From Butyrivibrio sp. AC2005 (GTDB taxonomy: Bacteria; Bacillota; Clostridia; Lachnospirales; Lachnospiraceae): a stretch of DNA of 64,000 nucleotides. The position numbers and the translations under genes are program-made. Positions 27,564 to 35,736 of the stretch are shown piece after piece; positions within the stretch are counted from its first letter, which is position 1, and each line of letters begins with the position of its first letter. The notes under the pieces are model-generated. The model worked only from the letters and a program-made list of their open reading frames with translations. It did not search any database and was not told the origin of the DNA. The stretch is from the NCBI RefSeq assembly GCF_000424145.1, contig NZ_AUJI01000015.1, positions 1 to 64,000 on the forward strand. Direction: 5' to 3'.

Positions 27564-29780
27564 TCAAAGGTGTAATACTCTTTCTTTTATTTCCTGTGTT
27601 CTACCCTGATTCCAGTACTGAGTTCCGATATAGCCGCATGTACGTCTTGCAACATTCATCTTTGACTGATCAGTGTTACCGCAGTTAGGGCATTTCCAGA
27701 TCAGCTTGCCATCAACGTCATTCTCTATCTGAATCTCTCCGTTGTAACCGCAGCACTGGCAGTAATCGCTCTTTGTATTGAGCTCTGCATACATAATATT
27801 TTCATAAATATACTGCATTACAGAAAGAACTGCCTCTATATTGTTATTCATATTCGGAACTTCAACATAGCTTATCGCACCACCCGGTGAAAGGGCCTGG
27901 AATTCAGATTCAAACTTAAGCTTTGTAAATGCATCAATCTTCTCAGTTACATGGACATGATAACTGTTAGTAATGTAATTCTTATCAGTTACGCCATCAA
28001 TTATTCCAAAACGCTTCTGAAGTGCTCTTGCAAATTTGTAGGTTGTGGACTCAAGAGGAGTTCCGTATAAACTAAAGGAAATATTGGTTTCCTTTCTCCA
28101 CTTCGCACACTTATCATTCATGAACTGCATAACACGAAGAGCAAAGTCCTTACCATCGGGATCAGTATGTGTAACACCCTTCATGAATTTTGTACACTCA
28201 CAAAGTCCCGCATATCCAAGAGAAATTGTTGAATAGTTTCCGTAAAGGAGTGCATCAATTGTCTCACCCTTTTTAAGCCTTGCAAGCGCACCATTCTGCC
28301 AAAGAATAGGTGCAACATCTGAAGGTGTTCCAAGAAGACGATTATGTCTGCACATTAATGCCTTTTTACAAAGCTCTGTGCGTTCCTCCATAATTTCCCA
28401 GAACTTCTCCTCGTCTCCGCCTGAAGAGCAGGCAGCATCAACAAGATTTATTGTAACAACACCCTGGTTGAAACGTCCGTAATATTTGTGCTCTCCCTCT
28501 GCATAGTTCTGAGCCTTGGATATATTACCCTTGTTGCAAAGTCCCTCAGCATTATCTTCGCTGTCAACAGTAAGGAAGCTTCTGCAACCCATGCAGGGAT
28601 AAACATCACCTGATTTGTATTCCTTCATCTTTTTAGCTGAAATATAATCAGGAACCATTCTCTTAGCGGTACATTTTGCAGCCAGCTGAGTGAGATACCA
28701 GTAACGTGTTCCTTCCTTGATGTTATCTTCATCAAGAACATATATAAGCTTAGGGAATGCAGGAGTTATGTAAACACCTTTCTCGTTCTTAACACCGACA
28801 ATTCTCTGCTTAAGCATCTCTTCAATAACAAGAGCAAGATCATCTCTAAGCTGTCCCTCAGGAACCTCATCCAGATACATAAATACAGTAATGAAAGGAG
28901 CCTGTCCGTTAGTTGTCATTAATGTGATGACCTGATACTGAATAACCTGAACACCACGCTCGATTTCCTTGCGAACGCGCATCTCAGCAATTTCCCTGAT
29001 CTGCTCATCTGTTGCTTCCATATTTGCATCTATGAATTCCTGACGAACTTCTCTTCTAAACTTCTGTCTGCTTACATCAACAAAAGGAACAAGATGTGAA
29101 AGAGTTATACTCTGTCCCCCATACTGAGAACTTGCTATCTGGGCAATTGCCTGTGTAGCGATATTGCAGGCTGTTGAAAAGCTCTTGGGACGCTCGATCA
29201 TAGTCTCCGAAATAACTGTTCCGTTCTGAAGCATATCCTCAAGATTCACTAGACAGCAGTTGTGCATGTGCTGTGCAAAATAATCGGAATCGTGGAAATG
29301 AATAATTCCATCCTTATGAGCCTTAACAACATCCTCAGGAAGAAGGAATCTACGTGTGATATCACGGCTCACTTCCCCTGCCATATAATCTCTCTGAACG
29401 CTGTTAACTGTGGGATTCTTATTGGAATTTTCCTGCTTAACCTCCTCGTTACTGCACTCAATAAGAGACATAATCTGCTCATCTGTAGTATTGGATTTAC
29501 GAACAAGCGCATGGCGATAACGATAGGTTATATATTTACGGGCAACCTCAAACTTCCCGGACTCCATGAGGCCATCCTCAACCATGTCCTGGATTTCTTC
29601 TACATTTGCTGCTCTGGTAAGCTTTCCGCATTTCTCTTCTACCTTAGCACCAATGCTTTTGATCTGATCTTCAGACAAGCTCTGCTCCGGAGTCACTTCT
29701 TTATTTGCCTTCTCGATGGCTGCTAAAATCTTTGTGCCATCAAAAGTAACTTCTTTTCCGCTTCTCTTAATAATCTTCAC
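27564..29780 (-). CDS. nrdD: Anaerobic ribonucleoside-triphosphate reductase NrdD
   Basis: 738 residues, class III ribonucleotide reductase that makes dNTPs under anoxia. N-terminal ATP cone (MKIIKRSGKEVTFDGTKI), C-terminal four-Cys zinc site (CQCCGYN and CPNCGN) and glycyl-radical motif RRTCGYIG near residues 712-719. GTG start with AGGGGG upstream. Possible NrdR boxes lie 62-109 nt before the start. Confidence 0.97.
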   Translation of the reverse strand: MKIIKRSGKEVTFDGTKILAAIEKANKEVTPEQSLSEDQIKSIGAKVEEKCGKLTRAANVEEIQDMVEDGLMESGKFEVARKYITYRYRHALVRKSNTTDEQIMSLIECSNEEVKQENSNKNPTVNSVQRDYMAGEVSRDITRRFLLPEDVVKAHKDGIIHFHDSDYFAQHMHNCCLVNLEDMLQNGTVISETMIERPKSFSTACNIATQAIAQIASSQYGGQSITLSHLVPFVDVSRQKFRREVRQEFIDANMEATDEQIREIAEMRVRKEIERGVQVIQYQVITLMTTNGQAPFITVFMYLDEVPEGQLRDDLALVIEEMLKQRIVGVKNEKGVYITPAFPKLIYVLDEDNIKEGTRYWYLTQLAAKCTAKRMVPDYISAKKMKEYKSGDVYPCMGCRSFLTVDSEDNAEGLCNKGNISKAQNYAEGEHKYYGRFNQGVVTINLVDAACSSGGDEEKFWEIMEERTELCKKALMCRHNRLLGTPSDVAPILWQNGALARLKKGETIDALLYGNYSTISLGYAGLCECTKFMKGVTHTDPDGKDFALRVMQFMNDKCAKWRKETNISFSLYGTPLESTTYKFARALQKRFGIIDGVTDKNYITNSYHVHVTEKIDAFTKLKFESEFQALSPGGAISYVEVPNMNNNIEAVLSVMQYIYENIMYAELNTKSDYCQCCGYNGEIQIENDVDGKLIWKCPNCGNTDQSKMNVARRTCGYIGTQYWNQGRTQEIKERVLHL

Positions 29781-29841
29781 TGGTTAACCCCCTGGAAATA
29801 TCTTCACAAATTTATTTTTTTAGAAAAATAATAGCCACCCG

Positions 29842-29889
29842 AAACTATATCTTGTGGCTATATATAAACTATAATACATTATATTGTAT
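29842..29889 (-). promoter_or_regulatory. Candidate NrdR box pair upstream of nrdD
   Basis: Two imperfect 16-bp palindromes, 29842-29857 (AAACTATATCTTGTGG) and 29874-29889 (ATACATTATATTGTAT), have centres 32 bp apart, near three helical turns, as NrdR box pairs do. They resemble the consensus ACACWATATATWGTGT only partly. TTGATT/TATAGT promoter-like hexamers overlap the distal box on the minus strand. Confidence 0.4.
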
Positions 29890-29910
29890 AAATCAAGTAA
29901 CAATTTATCG

Positions 29911-30744
29911 TTATCTATAATTTCTTACAAATTCAAGCCTGTTCAGCATTCTAAGGTATTTTGACAACCTTATGTTATCCGTTATTTCGTCTCCTGACTC
30001 GTAGTATGCGGTCTTGAATCCAACCACAATATCTTGTGGTTCATCAAATCTTATACCACTATCGGGTTCATTTTTCATCTGAAGCCCAAGGACTTCTCCC
30101 AGGTGATGAACTGTTCCATAGTTTCCATCTATTAGGTGTATCTTCTCTCCAAGAATCTCTCTGTACATAGGCTTAAAATAATTGAAATGTGTGCACCCAA
30201 GAACAAGAGAACTGTATTTATCTTCTGTTACATCAAAGGTTTTAAATCTTTCACTTATATATTTTTTTACGTCATCGCTGTCATATTCTTCTCTCTCTGC
30301 ATAACGTACAAGCTCAGGCATCTCCAAAAGATCTGCCCGATGCTGTATATCAACTCTTGTGAGAAGTCTGGCAAGCTTTTTTTCTCTGATTGTGACCGGT
30401 GTTGCCATAACAAGAACCCTTTTGTTTTCATCACATGGCTCCTCTATGGCAGGTTTTACTGCCGGTTCCATACCTAAAATAGGAAGATCATACTTTTCTC
30501 TCATCTTTGCCACAGCAACACTTGTAGCTGTATTACATGCTATTACTATTGCATCGACCTTCTTTTCTATAAGAAAATTTACAATCTCATCAACGAATCC
30601 CAAAATCTCTGTTTCTGACTTCGTTCCATATGGTACATGCTTTATATCCGCATAAAAAATATATTCCTGATCCGGAAATCTGTGATAAGCCTCATTTAAA
30701 ACAGATAATCCGCCTATACCGGAATCAAAAATTCCTATTCGCAT
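29911..30744 (-). CDS. murI: Glutamate racemase MurI
   Basis: 277 residues. Supplies D-glutamate for peptidoglycan. The two catalytic cysteines are in VIACNTATSVA and LGCTHFNYF; the N-terminal IGIFDSGIGGLSVL is typical. It is divergent from the 150-residue hypothetical gene (31-bp gap). Confidence 0.95.
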   Translation of the reverse strand: MRIGIFDSGIGGLSVLNEAYHRFPDQEYIFYADIKHVPYGTKSETEILGFVDEIVNFLIEKKVDAIVIACNTATSVAVAKMREKYDLPILGMEPAVKPAIEEPCDENKRVLVMATPVTIREKKLARLLTRVDIQHRADLLEMPELVRYAEREEYDSDDVKKYISERFKTFDVTEDKYSSLVLGCTHFNYFKPMYREILGEKIHLIDGNYGTVHHLGEVLGLQMKNEPDSGIRFDEPQDIVVGFKTAYYESGDEITDNIRLSKYLRMLNRLEFVRNYR

Positions 30745-30775
30745 ATCGTCCCTCGTTGTTGTATCATTATTAATT

Positions 30776-31228
30776 ATGAAAGAATCATTTACACTTGAAT
30801 TACAAAAACTTTATGATGACTCACACGTAAGTCCTCTTGTCCAGGAAGTTTGTGAGTACTATGCATCGGGGCTTGACTACGAGGATGGATCTTATATGGA
30901 AGAAATTGAACCCCGTGAGATCTTTGAGCCCGTTTATACCCTCTTTTTGTTACAAAACAGAGAGGGTAGCCTGTATGAATTATCCTACATTCACAAAAAA
31001 TATCCCCATCTGTTCACAAGCGTTGAACAACTCTATGAGGATATACTTATTCATATGGATGTAAATGCCCTGGAGACAGAAAATGCAAAGAAGCTTTCAG
31101 AAGCTCTTAATAGCAAAACCACCTCTGAGGAAATATTTACGAAAATAAATTCTTTATGTGCTCAAAACGATGATATTTCCGATGCTCTTGATGCCTTCTG
31201 TTCATGGATTCATAATTTCTACTCCTGA
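30776..31228 (+). CDS. Hypothetical acidic helical protein
   Basis: 150 residues, not recognised. It is acidic and mostly helical, with no membrane segment or signal. Starts 31 bp from divergent murI, without a clear ribosome site, and its end overlaps the convergent SH3-protein gene by 10 bp. The long open frame and codon use like its neighbours support it being real. Confidence 0.55.
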   Translation: MKESFTLELQKLYDDSHVSPLVQEVCEYYASGLDYEDGSYMEEIEPREIFEPVYTLFLLQNREGSLYELSYIHKKYPHLFTSVEQLYEDILIHMDVNALETENAKKLSEALNSKTTSEEIFTKINSLCAQNDDISDALDAFCSWIHNFYS

Positions 31229-32025
31229 ACCGTAGCATACTTCATCACGCAGAATAAAAGCTGATCCTCATATTTTATCTGTGCCCATTCGCCATCGTCA
31301 CTGACACATACTCTGTCAAGTACTGTTCCTTTTGGCACCTGAACAACTATAAAATCATCACTGGCAGTACTTGGTGTATTTCTTAAGTTAAGATCAGCTG
31401 TGGTAACAATTTTATCATCGGTCCTTGTATAGCCTGCAAGTTCACCCACAACTGTTTCTGTCTGCACCTCTTCATCCGGTTCAGGCTTTAAATATCTGTC
31501 ATAAACCTTGGACTTTAATATCATTCCGATAAGCACCAAAATGATGATTCCTGTAATAATAGAAGAAATCCTTACTATTATAAGAGGAATAATTTCGTTC
31601 TCTTCCTCATCATAATCATCTTCAGCAGATACTTTCCTCTTTTTTTCTTTAACTACTTCCTTACGATGCTTTTTCCTTATAGGTTTTTGCTTTTCTTTTT
31701 TAGACTTTTTATTTTCTCTTTTAGGCTCAGGACGTCTTCTCTCCCTGATCAGAGGCTTAGGCTCCTCTTTTTTGTCTTCATCCTCATCCAATGCAGGCTC
31801 TTCTACATGAAAATCCTCATCAAGGTAAAACTCATCCGAGTCCTCGCTAAGCATTTCTCTTTCTCTGTCCATTGCCTCATGCTGAGTTCTGTAATACTCT
31901 TCCCTCTCATCCGCACTTAGAAAATCAAGCGGATCCTGGATTTCTATATTTATCTCTTCTGTAGCCTGTTCATCTGTTTTTACTTTTTTTCTGTAGTCGT
32001 TAAAATTTCTGATATTGTCCGACAT
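31219..32025 (-). CDS. Single-pass membrane protein with C-terminal SH3b-like domain
   Basis: 268 residues from the ATG at 32025 (GGAGGAG upstream). A long charged cytoplasmic N-terminus (runs of Lys/Arg/Glu at about 75-140), one membrane helix (about 150-170), then an outside bacterial SH3 domain (DLNLRNTPSTASDDFIVVQV, GEWAQIKYEDQLLF). Such domains bind peptidoglycan or envelope ligands. The partner is unknown. Confidence 0.72.
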   Translation of the reverse strand: MSDNIRNFNDYRKKVKTDEQATEEINIEIQDPLDFLSADEREEYYRTQHEAMDREREMLSEDSDEFYLDEDFHVEEPALDEDEDKKEEPKPLIRERRRPEPKRENKKSKKEKQKPIRKKHRKEVVKEKKRKVSAEDDYDEEENEIIPLIIVRISSIITGIIILVLIGMILKSKVYDRYLKPEPDEEVQTETVVGELAGYTRTDDKIVTTADLNLRNTPSTASDDFIVVQVPKGTVLDRVCVSDDGEWAQIKYEDQLLFCVMKYATVQE

Positions 32026-32097
32026 GACTTCTCCTCCGGGAAATCCCTTGGTCAACATCTCCCCCAAATAAATAACCAATTCTTTTAAATAAAAATA

Positions 32098-32126
32098 GCT
32101 CGGGCAGACAAGCAGCCTACCCGAAC
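32098..32126 (-). terminator. Terminator after trxA
   Basis: 10-bp stem (32098-32107 with 32117-32126, including G-T pairs). It is followed on the minus strand by TATTTTTATTTAA, 34 bp beyond the trxA stop. Confidence 0.75.
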
Positions 32127-32159
32127 TCTATATTATCACATATTCAGATTTAATAAAAA

Positions 32160-32483
32160 TCATGAAACAACCTTGTCGATCATGCTCTGCAGCTTTGACT
32201 TACTCTGAGCTCCGACAGCCTGATCGACCAGCTCTCCGTCCTTAATAAAAGCAAACATAGGAATGGACATAACACCATATTTCTGAGCAATCTCAGGCTG
32301 TTCATCCACGTTTATTTTGCCAACCTTAAGCTCTCCGTCGTACTCCTTGGCAAACTCGTCAATCATAGGAGCCATCATCTTGCAAGGTCCACACCAGTCA
32401 GCCATAAAATCGATAAGAACCGGAAGCTTACTGTTGAGAACTTCTTCCTCAAAGTTGTCTGTTGTAAATGTGTACTCAGCCAT
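32160..32483 (-). CDS. trxA: Thioredoxin
   Basis: 107 residues, a standard thioredoxin with the WCGPCK active site in FMADWCGPCKMMAP and the cis-proline region VMSIPMF. Reduces protein disulfides in the cytoplasm. Monocistronic or after trmB; a terminator follows. Confidence 0.96.
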   Translation of the reverse strand: MAEYTFTTDNFEEEVLNSKLPVLIDFMADWCGPCKMMAPMIDEFAKEYDGELKVGKINVDEQPEIAQKYGVMSIPMFAFIKDGELVDQAVGAQSKSKLQSMIDKVVS

Positions 32484-32538
32484 TGTCCACCTCTTTCCGC
32501 GATAAGAAATATCGCTTTGCTTAAATTAATGTAAAACC

Positions 32539-33177
32539 CTACCGCTTAATAATATATTTGAAGATTGGATTTCCCTTAGCGGAAAACTTCTCCTCATATT
32601 CAGTCATAATATTACCTTCATTCATGGATGAATCATTATGAAGATCATAGGTAACAGCTTCTGCATGCCATCCTGCAGTATTAAGCTCCATTAATGAAAA
32701 ATCAAAAAGGTCCCTGTTGTCTGTCTTAAATTCCAACTGCCCGTCTTTTTTTAGTATCTGATCATATCTGTTAAGAAAACTGCTGGATGTCAGCCTTCTC
32801 TGAGCATGTCTCTCCTTTGGCCATGGATCTGAAAAATTGAGATATATTCTGTCTACCTCTTCCTTTTCAAACACCTCCGTTATTATCTCAGCTTCCATTC
32901 GAATAAATCTGACATTAGTCAGTTCAAGCTCTGTCTGCTTCTGCACAGCCCTTAAAAGAACGCTTGAGTATTTCTCGATTCCAACGTAATTTACATCCGG
33001 ATTGACTGCCGCCATATCCATAATAAATCTTCCTTTTCCGGTTCCAACCTCTATTCTGATGGGATTGTCATTTCCGAAAACATCCTTCCATTTTCCCTTA
33101 TTTTCCTCGGGATTATCAATTGTGAAGGAGCTCTCTGCAATCCTCTCTCTGGCCCCGGCAATATTTCTAAGCCGCAT
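32539..33177 (-). CDS. trmB: tRNA (guanine-N7-)-methyltransferase TrmB
   Basis: 212 residues from the ATG at 33177 (MRLRNIAGARERI, AAAGG upstream). A GTG at 33228 would add 17 residues but lacks a ribosome site, and 212 fits the family. SAM site IRIEVGTGKGRFIMDMA; family motif NFSDPWPKERHAQRRLT. Makes m7G46 in tRNA. Confidence 0.93.
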   Translation of the reverse strand: MRLRNIAGARERIAESSFTIDNPEENKGKWKDVFGNDNPIRIEVGTGKGRFIMDMAAVNPDVNYVGIEKYSSVLLRAVQKQTELELTNVRFIRMEAEIITEVFEKEEVDRIYLNFSDPWPKERHAQRRLTSSSFLNRYDQILKKDGQLEFKTDNRDLFDFSLMELNTAGWHAEAVTYDLHNDSSMNEGNIMTEYEEKFSAKGNPIFKYIIKR

Positions 33178-33317
33178 ATATAAATCATTACCTTTCAATG
33201 TATAAATTAATTGTACACCAATAGCCACTTATTGAAAAGATTTTGCAGCTTTGTCTTTGGTTTTATATACTTTTAGTGTATCATAAATTAGCAGAATGTT
33301 GCTATAAGGAGTTTTTT

Positions 33318-34742
33318 ATGAAACACAGATATTTTGTGGAAAAATTGAACAGAGCAGCTTTCATATTCTCAATTATTGCTATTTTATCGACTACTTCTGT
33401 TTTATGCCATGCAGAGACTGACATGGAAAGTGCAGCAGCCTCAAGAAAAGAGCTTCCAATACAGAGTAATGAGATACCAGGATGGCCCGAGGGTCCGCAG
33501 ATTGGTGCAGAAGCTGCTATTCTTATGGACGTTAATACAGGAACCATCCTATATGAAAAGAACATACATGAGGAATTATATCCTGCAAGTACCACAAAGA
33601 TAATGACCTGTCTTTTGGCAGTTGAAAATGCAAGTCTTGATGACAGAGTTGATTTCTCATATGATGCAATTCATTCAGTGCCTGCAGATGGTTCCAAAAT
33701 CGGTATGGATGCTGGTGAATATCTCTCCCTTGAAGAATGTCTCTACGGTATCATGGTCGGAAGTGCCAATGAAGTTTCAAACGCAGTCGCTGAGCATGTA
33801 AGCGGTTCAATAGATGCCTTTATAGATTTAATGAATGAAAAAGCGCAGTCTCTTGGTTGTACCAATACTCACTTTGCCAATGCTAACGGACTTCAAGACT
33901 CAAATCACTATACCAGCGCATATGATCTTGCTCTGATTGCTTCCGAGTTTTTCTCAAATGAACTACTATGCAGAGTGGGAAATACACCACGATATCATTT
34001 TGAGCCAAGTGCAGGTCAGCCGGATGACTTTTATTTAAATAATAAGCATAAGCTTATCACAGGTGAAATCCCTTATGAAGGAATAATCGGAGGAAAGACA
34101 GGATATACCGATCTTGCAAGAGAAACCCTTGTAACCTGCGCAGAAAGAGGAGGCATGAAGCTGGTTTGCGTCGTATTTATGGAGGAATCCCCGGCTCAGT
34201 TTACAGATACTGTCACTCTTTTTGATTATGGATTCAATAATTTTAAAACAGTAAATATAAAGAGTGAAGAAACAGGATACATTCCGAAGGATAACTCCTT
34301 CTTTTCTTCTGATAAGGATATTTTTTCATCACAGAGTTCATTTTTGGAGTTTTCCAAGTCAGATTATGCAATACTACCTGTAAACGCATCCCTGTCTGAT
34401 ACAACCTCCACAGTCTCATATGATGAGGATTCGGAAAATACCGGACATATTGCCACCATAAATTATTCCTTCAATGGCGTTCCGGTTGGTTCGGGACATG
34501 TTATCATATCCCAAAACTCTTCCGTATCACTTGATAATGCTTCAGACATATCGGATAAAATGATATATATAAATATCAAGCTCATATTAATAGTGTTATC
34601 TATTGCAGGAGGTGCATTGATATTCATAATCTATCTTACCTCGCTCATAGGTGCATATAGTACCGGGGTAAGCAGAGAAGACAGAAAGAGACTTAACAGA
34701 CGAAAAAAAGAAGCAAAGAAAAGAAGCGGACCAAGATTATAA
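33318..34742 (+). CDS. D-alanyl-D-alanine carboxypeptidase (DacF-like)
   Basis: 474 residues from the ATG at 33318 (AAGGAG 6 nt upstream). Exported serine peptidase (S11) that trims the terminal D-Ala from peptidoglycan stems. Signal helix at the N-terminus, STTK (Ser91-Lys94), SAN (149-151) and KTG (260-262), a second domain and a C-terminal membrane helix with a basic cytoplasmic tail. Confidence 0.92.
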   Translation: MKHRYFVEKLNRAAFIFSIIAILSTTSVLCHAETDMESAAASRKELPIQSNEIPGWPEGPQIGAEAAILMDVNTGTILYEKNIHEELYPASTTKIMTCLLAVENASLDDRVDFSYDAIHSVPADGSKIGMDAGEYLSLEECLYGIMVGSANEVSNAVAEHVSGSIDAFIDLMNEKAQSLGCTNTHFANANGLQDSNHYTSAYDLALIASEFFSNELLCRVGNTPRYHFEPSAGQPDDFYLNNKHKLITGEIPYEGIIGGKTGYTDLARETLVTCAERGGMKLVCVVFMEESPAQFTDTVTLFDYGFNNFKTVNIKSEETGYIPKDNSFFSSDKDIFSSQSSFLEFSKSDYAILPVNASLSDTTSTVSYDEDSENTGHIATINYSFNGVPVGSGHVIISQNSSVSLDNASDISDKMIYINIKLILIVLSIAGGALIFIIYLTSLIGAYSTGVSREDRKRLNRRKKEAKKRSGPRL

Positions 34743-34753
34743 AATACGTTAAA

Positions 34754-34788
34754 AAAAAGCGGGCTGATCATCATTCAGTCCGCTTTTT
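34754..34788. terminator. Bidirectional terminator
   Basis: 14-bp stem (34754-34767 with 34775-34788, one G-T pair) with A-run before and T-run after. It serves the carboxypeptidase gene on plus and overlaps the stop codon of the exonuclease gene on minus. Confidence 0.8.
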
Positions 34789-35730
34789 CTTATGATCACC
34801 GAGCCTGTTAAAGCTCTTTTTTTCTGATTTAGCTTTCATTTCCTCCATCTCTTTATCAGAGATAAATTTGAGTGTTTTTACAGCATAATACTTTTGGCTC
34901 TCTGCTTTCTTAAGTCTGACCTTTGCTTTCATGAATCCATGCTCTTTACACAGGGAAACACTATAGAAATGTTTTCCGTTATTTGAAAACCATTTTACCT
35001 TCCTCTTTATTGGTTTATTGCAAAGGTAACATTTTGTTCCCATTACTTCAGGGTCTGAGAGTAATTCTTCCTTTGTCCTGAACTCCCTGGAAATATACTT
35101 TGCATAATGTTCAAAAATAATATGTACTTCCTGATCCTTTGTCTTAGGAGTTACATAATTGTCAAAAGAGTAATTGTAGAAAACCTTACGGCTCAGTTCG
35201 CAAAAAATTCTTGCTGTATAATCCGCATCTGATAAAGCTCTGTGAAAAACTGAGTCCTTGTTCATTCCAAGACTCTCTGTAGCATGCTCCAAAGACCTTC
35301 TCATTTTACCGTCTTCATACTGAATACTGAATAATTTCTGTACATCGTAAAAAGGAAGAGGTCTGTCTGACAGGAGAGGTATATCATAAAAGTCCATATT
35401 CCTTTGCAGCTCGGTAAGGTCCAATGGTCCCCATGTACAAAAGGTAGGTTCCTCACCACACCATTTAAGGAAATCAGTGATCACCGTTATAAAATCATCA
35501 CCGCTCTGTAAATCATCCATAGAGATGTGAATCAAATCCTCTGTTATCTTGTGCATCTTCTTATAAACCTGAGGACGCACAAGCCGACTGAATTCTCCTG
35601 TTCTGTTCCTGTTTTCATCAAGACGGACTGCCCCGATTTCGATTATTTCAAAGGGGAGAGCTTTTCCGTTTTTCTCTTTTACAGTCTTACCCTGATTCCA
35701 TTCCAAATCAAAAACAATATAATTTCCCAT
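34771..35730 (-). CDS. DEDD-family 3'-5' exonuclease-like protein
   Basis: 319 residues. N-terminal exonuclease fold with the metal-binding FDLEWNQ (Asp8, Glu10), TWGPLDLTELQRN and HRALSDADYTARIF, as in KapD/ERI-1-like DEDDh enzymes. The C-terminal ~130 residues hold a CYLCNKPI pair and a basic Lys-rich tail, perhaps for nucleic-acid binding. Last gene of the secreted-protein run, 6 bp after the protease gene. Confidence 0.78.
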   Translation of the reverse strand: MGNYIVFDLEWNQGKTVKEKNGKALPFEIIEIGAVRLDENRNRTGEFSRLVRPQVYKKMHKITEDLIHISMDDLQSGDDFITVITDFLKWCGEEPTFCTWGPLDLTELQRNMDFYDIPLLSDRPLPFYDVQKLFSIQYEDGKMRRSLEHATESLGMNKDSVFHRALSDADYTARIFCELSRKVFYNYSFDNYVTPKTKDQEVHIIFEHYAKYISREFRTKEELLSDPEVMGTKCYLCNKPIKRKVKWFSNNGKHFYSVSLCKEHGFMKAKVRLKKAESQKYYAVKTLKFISDKEMEEMKAKSEKKSFNRLGDHKKKRTE

Positions 35731-35736
35731 TAAGGT

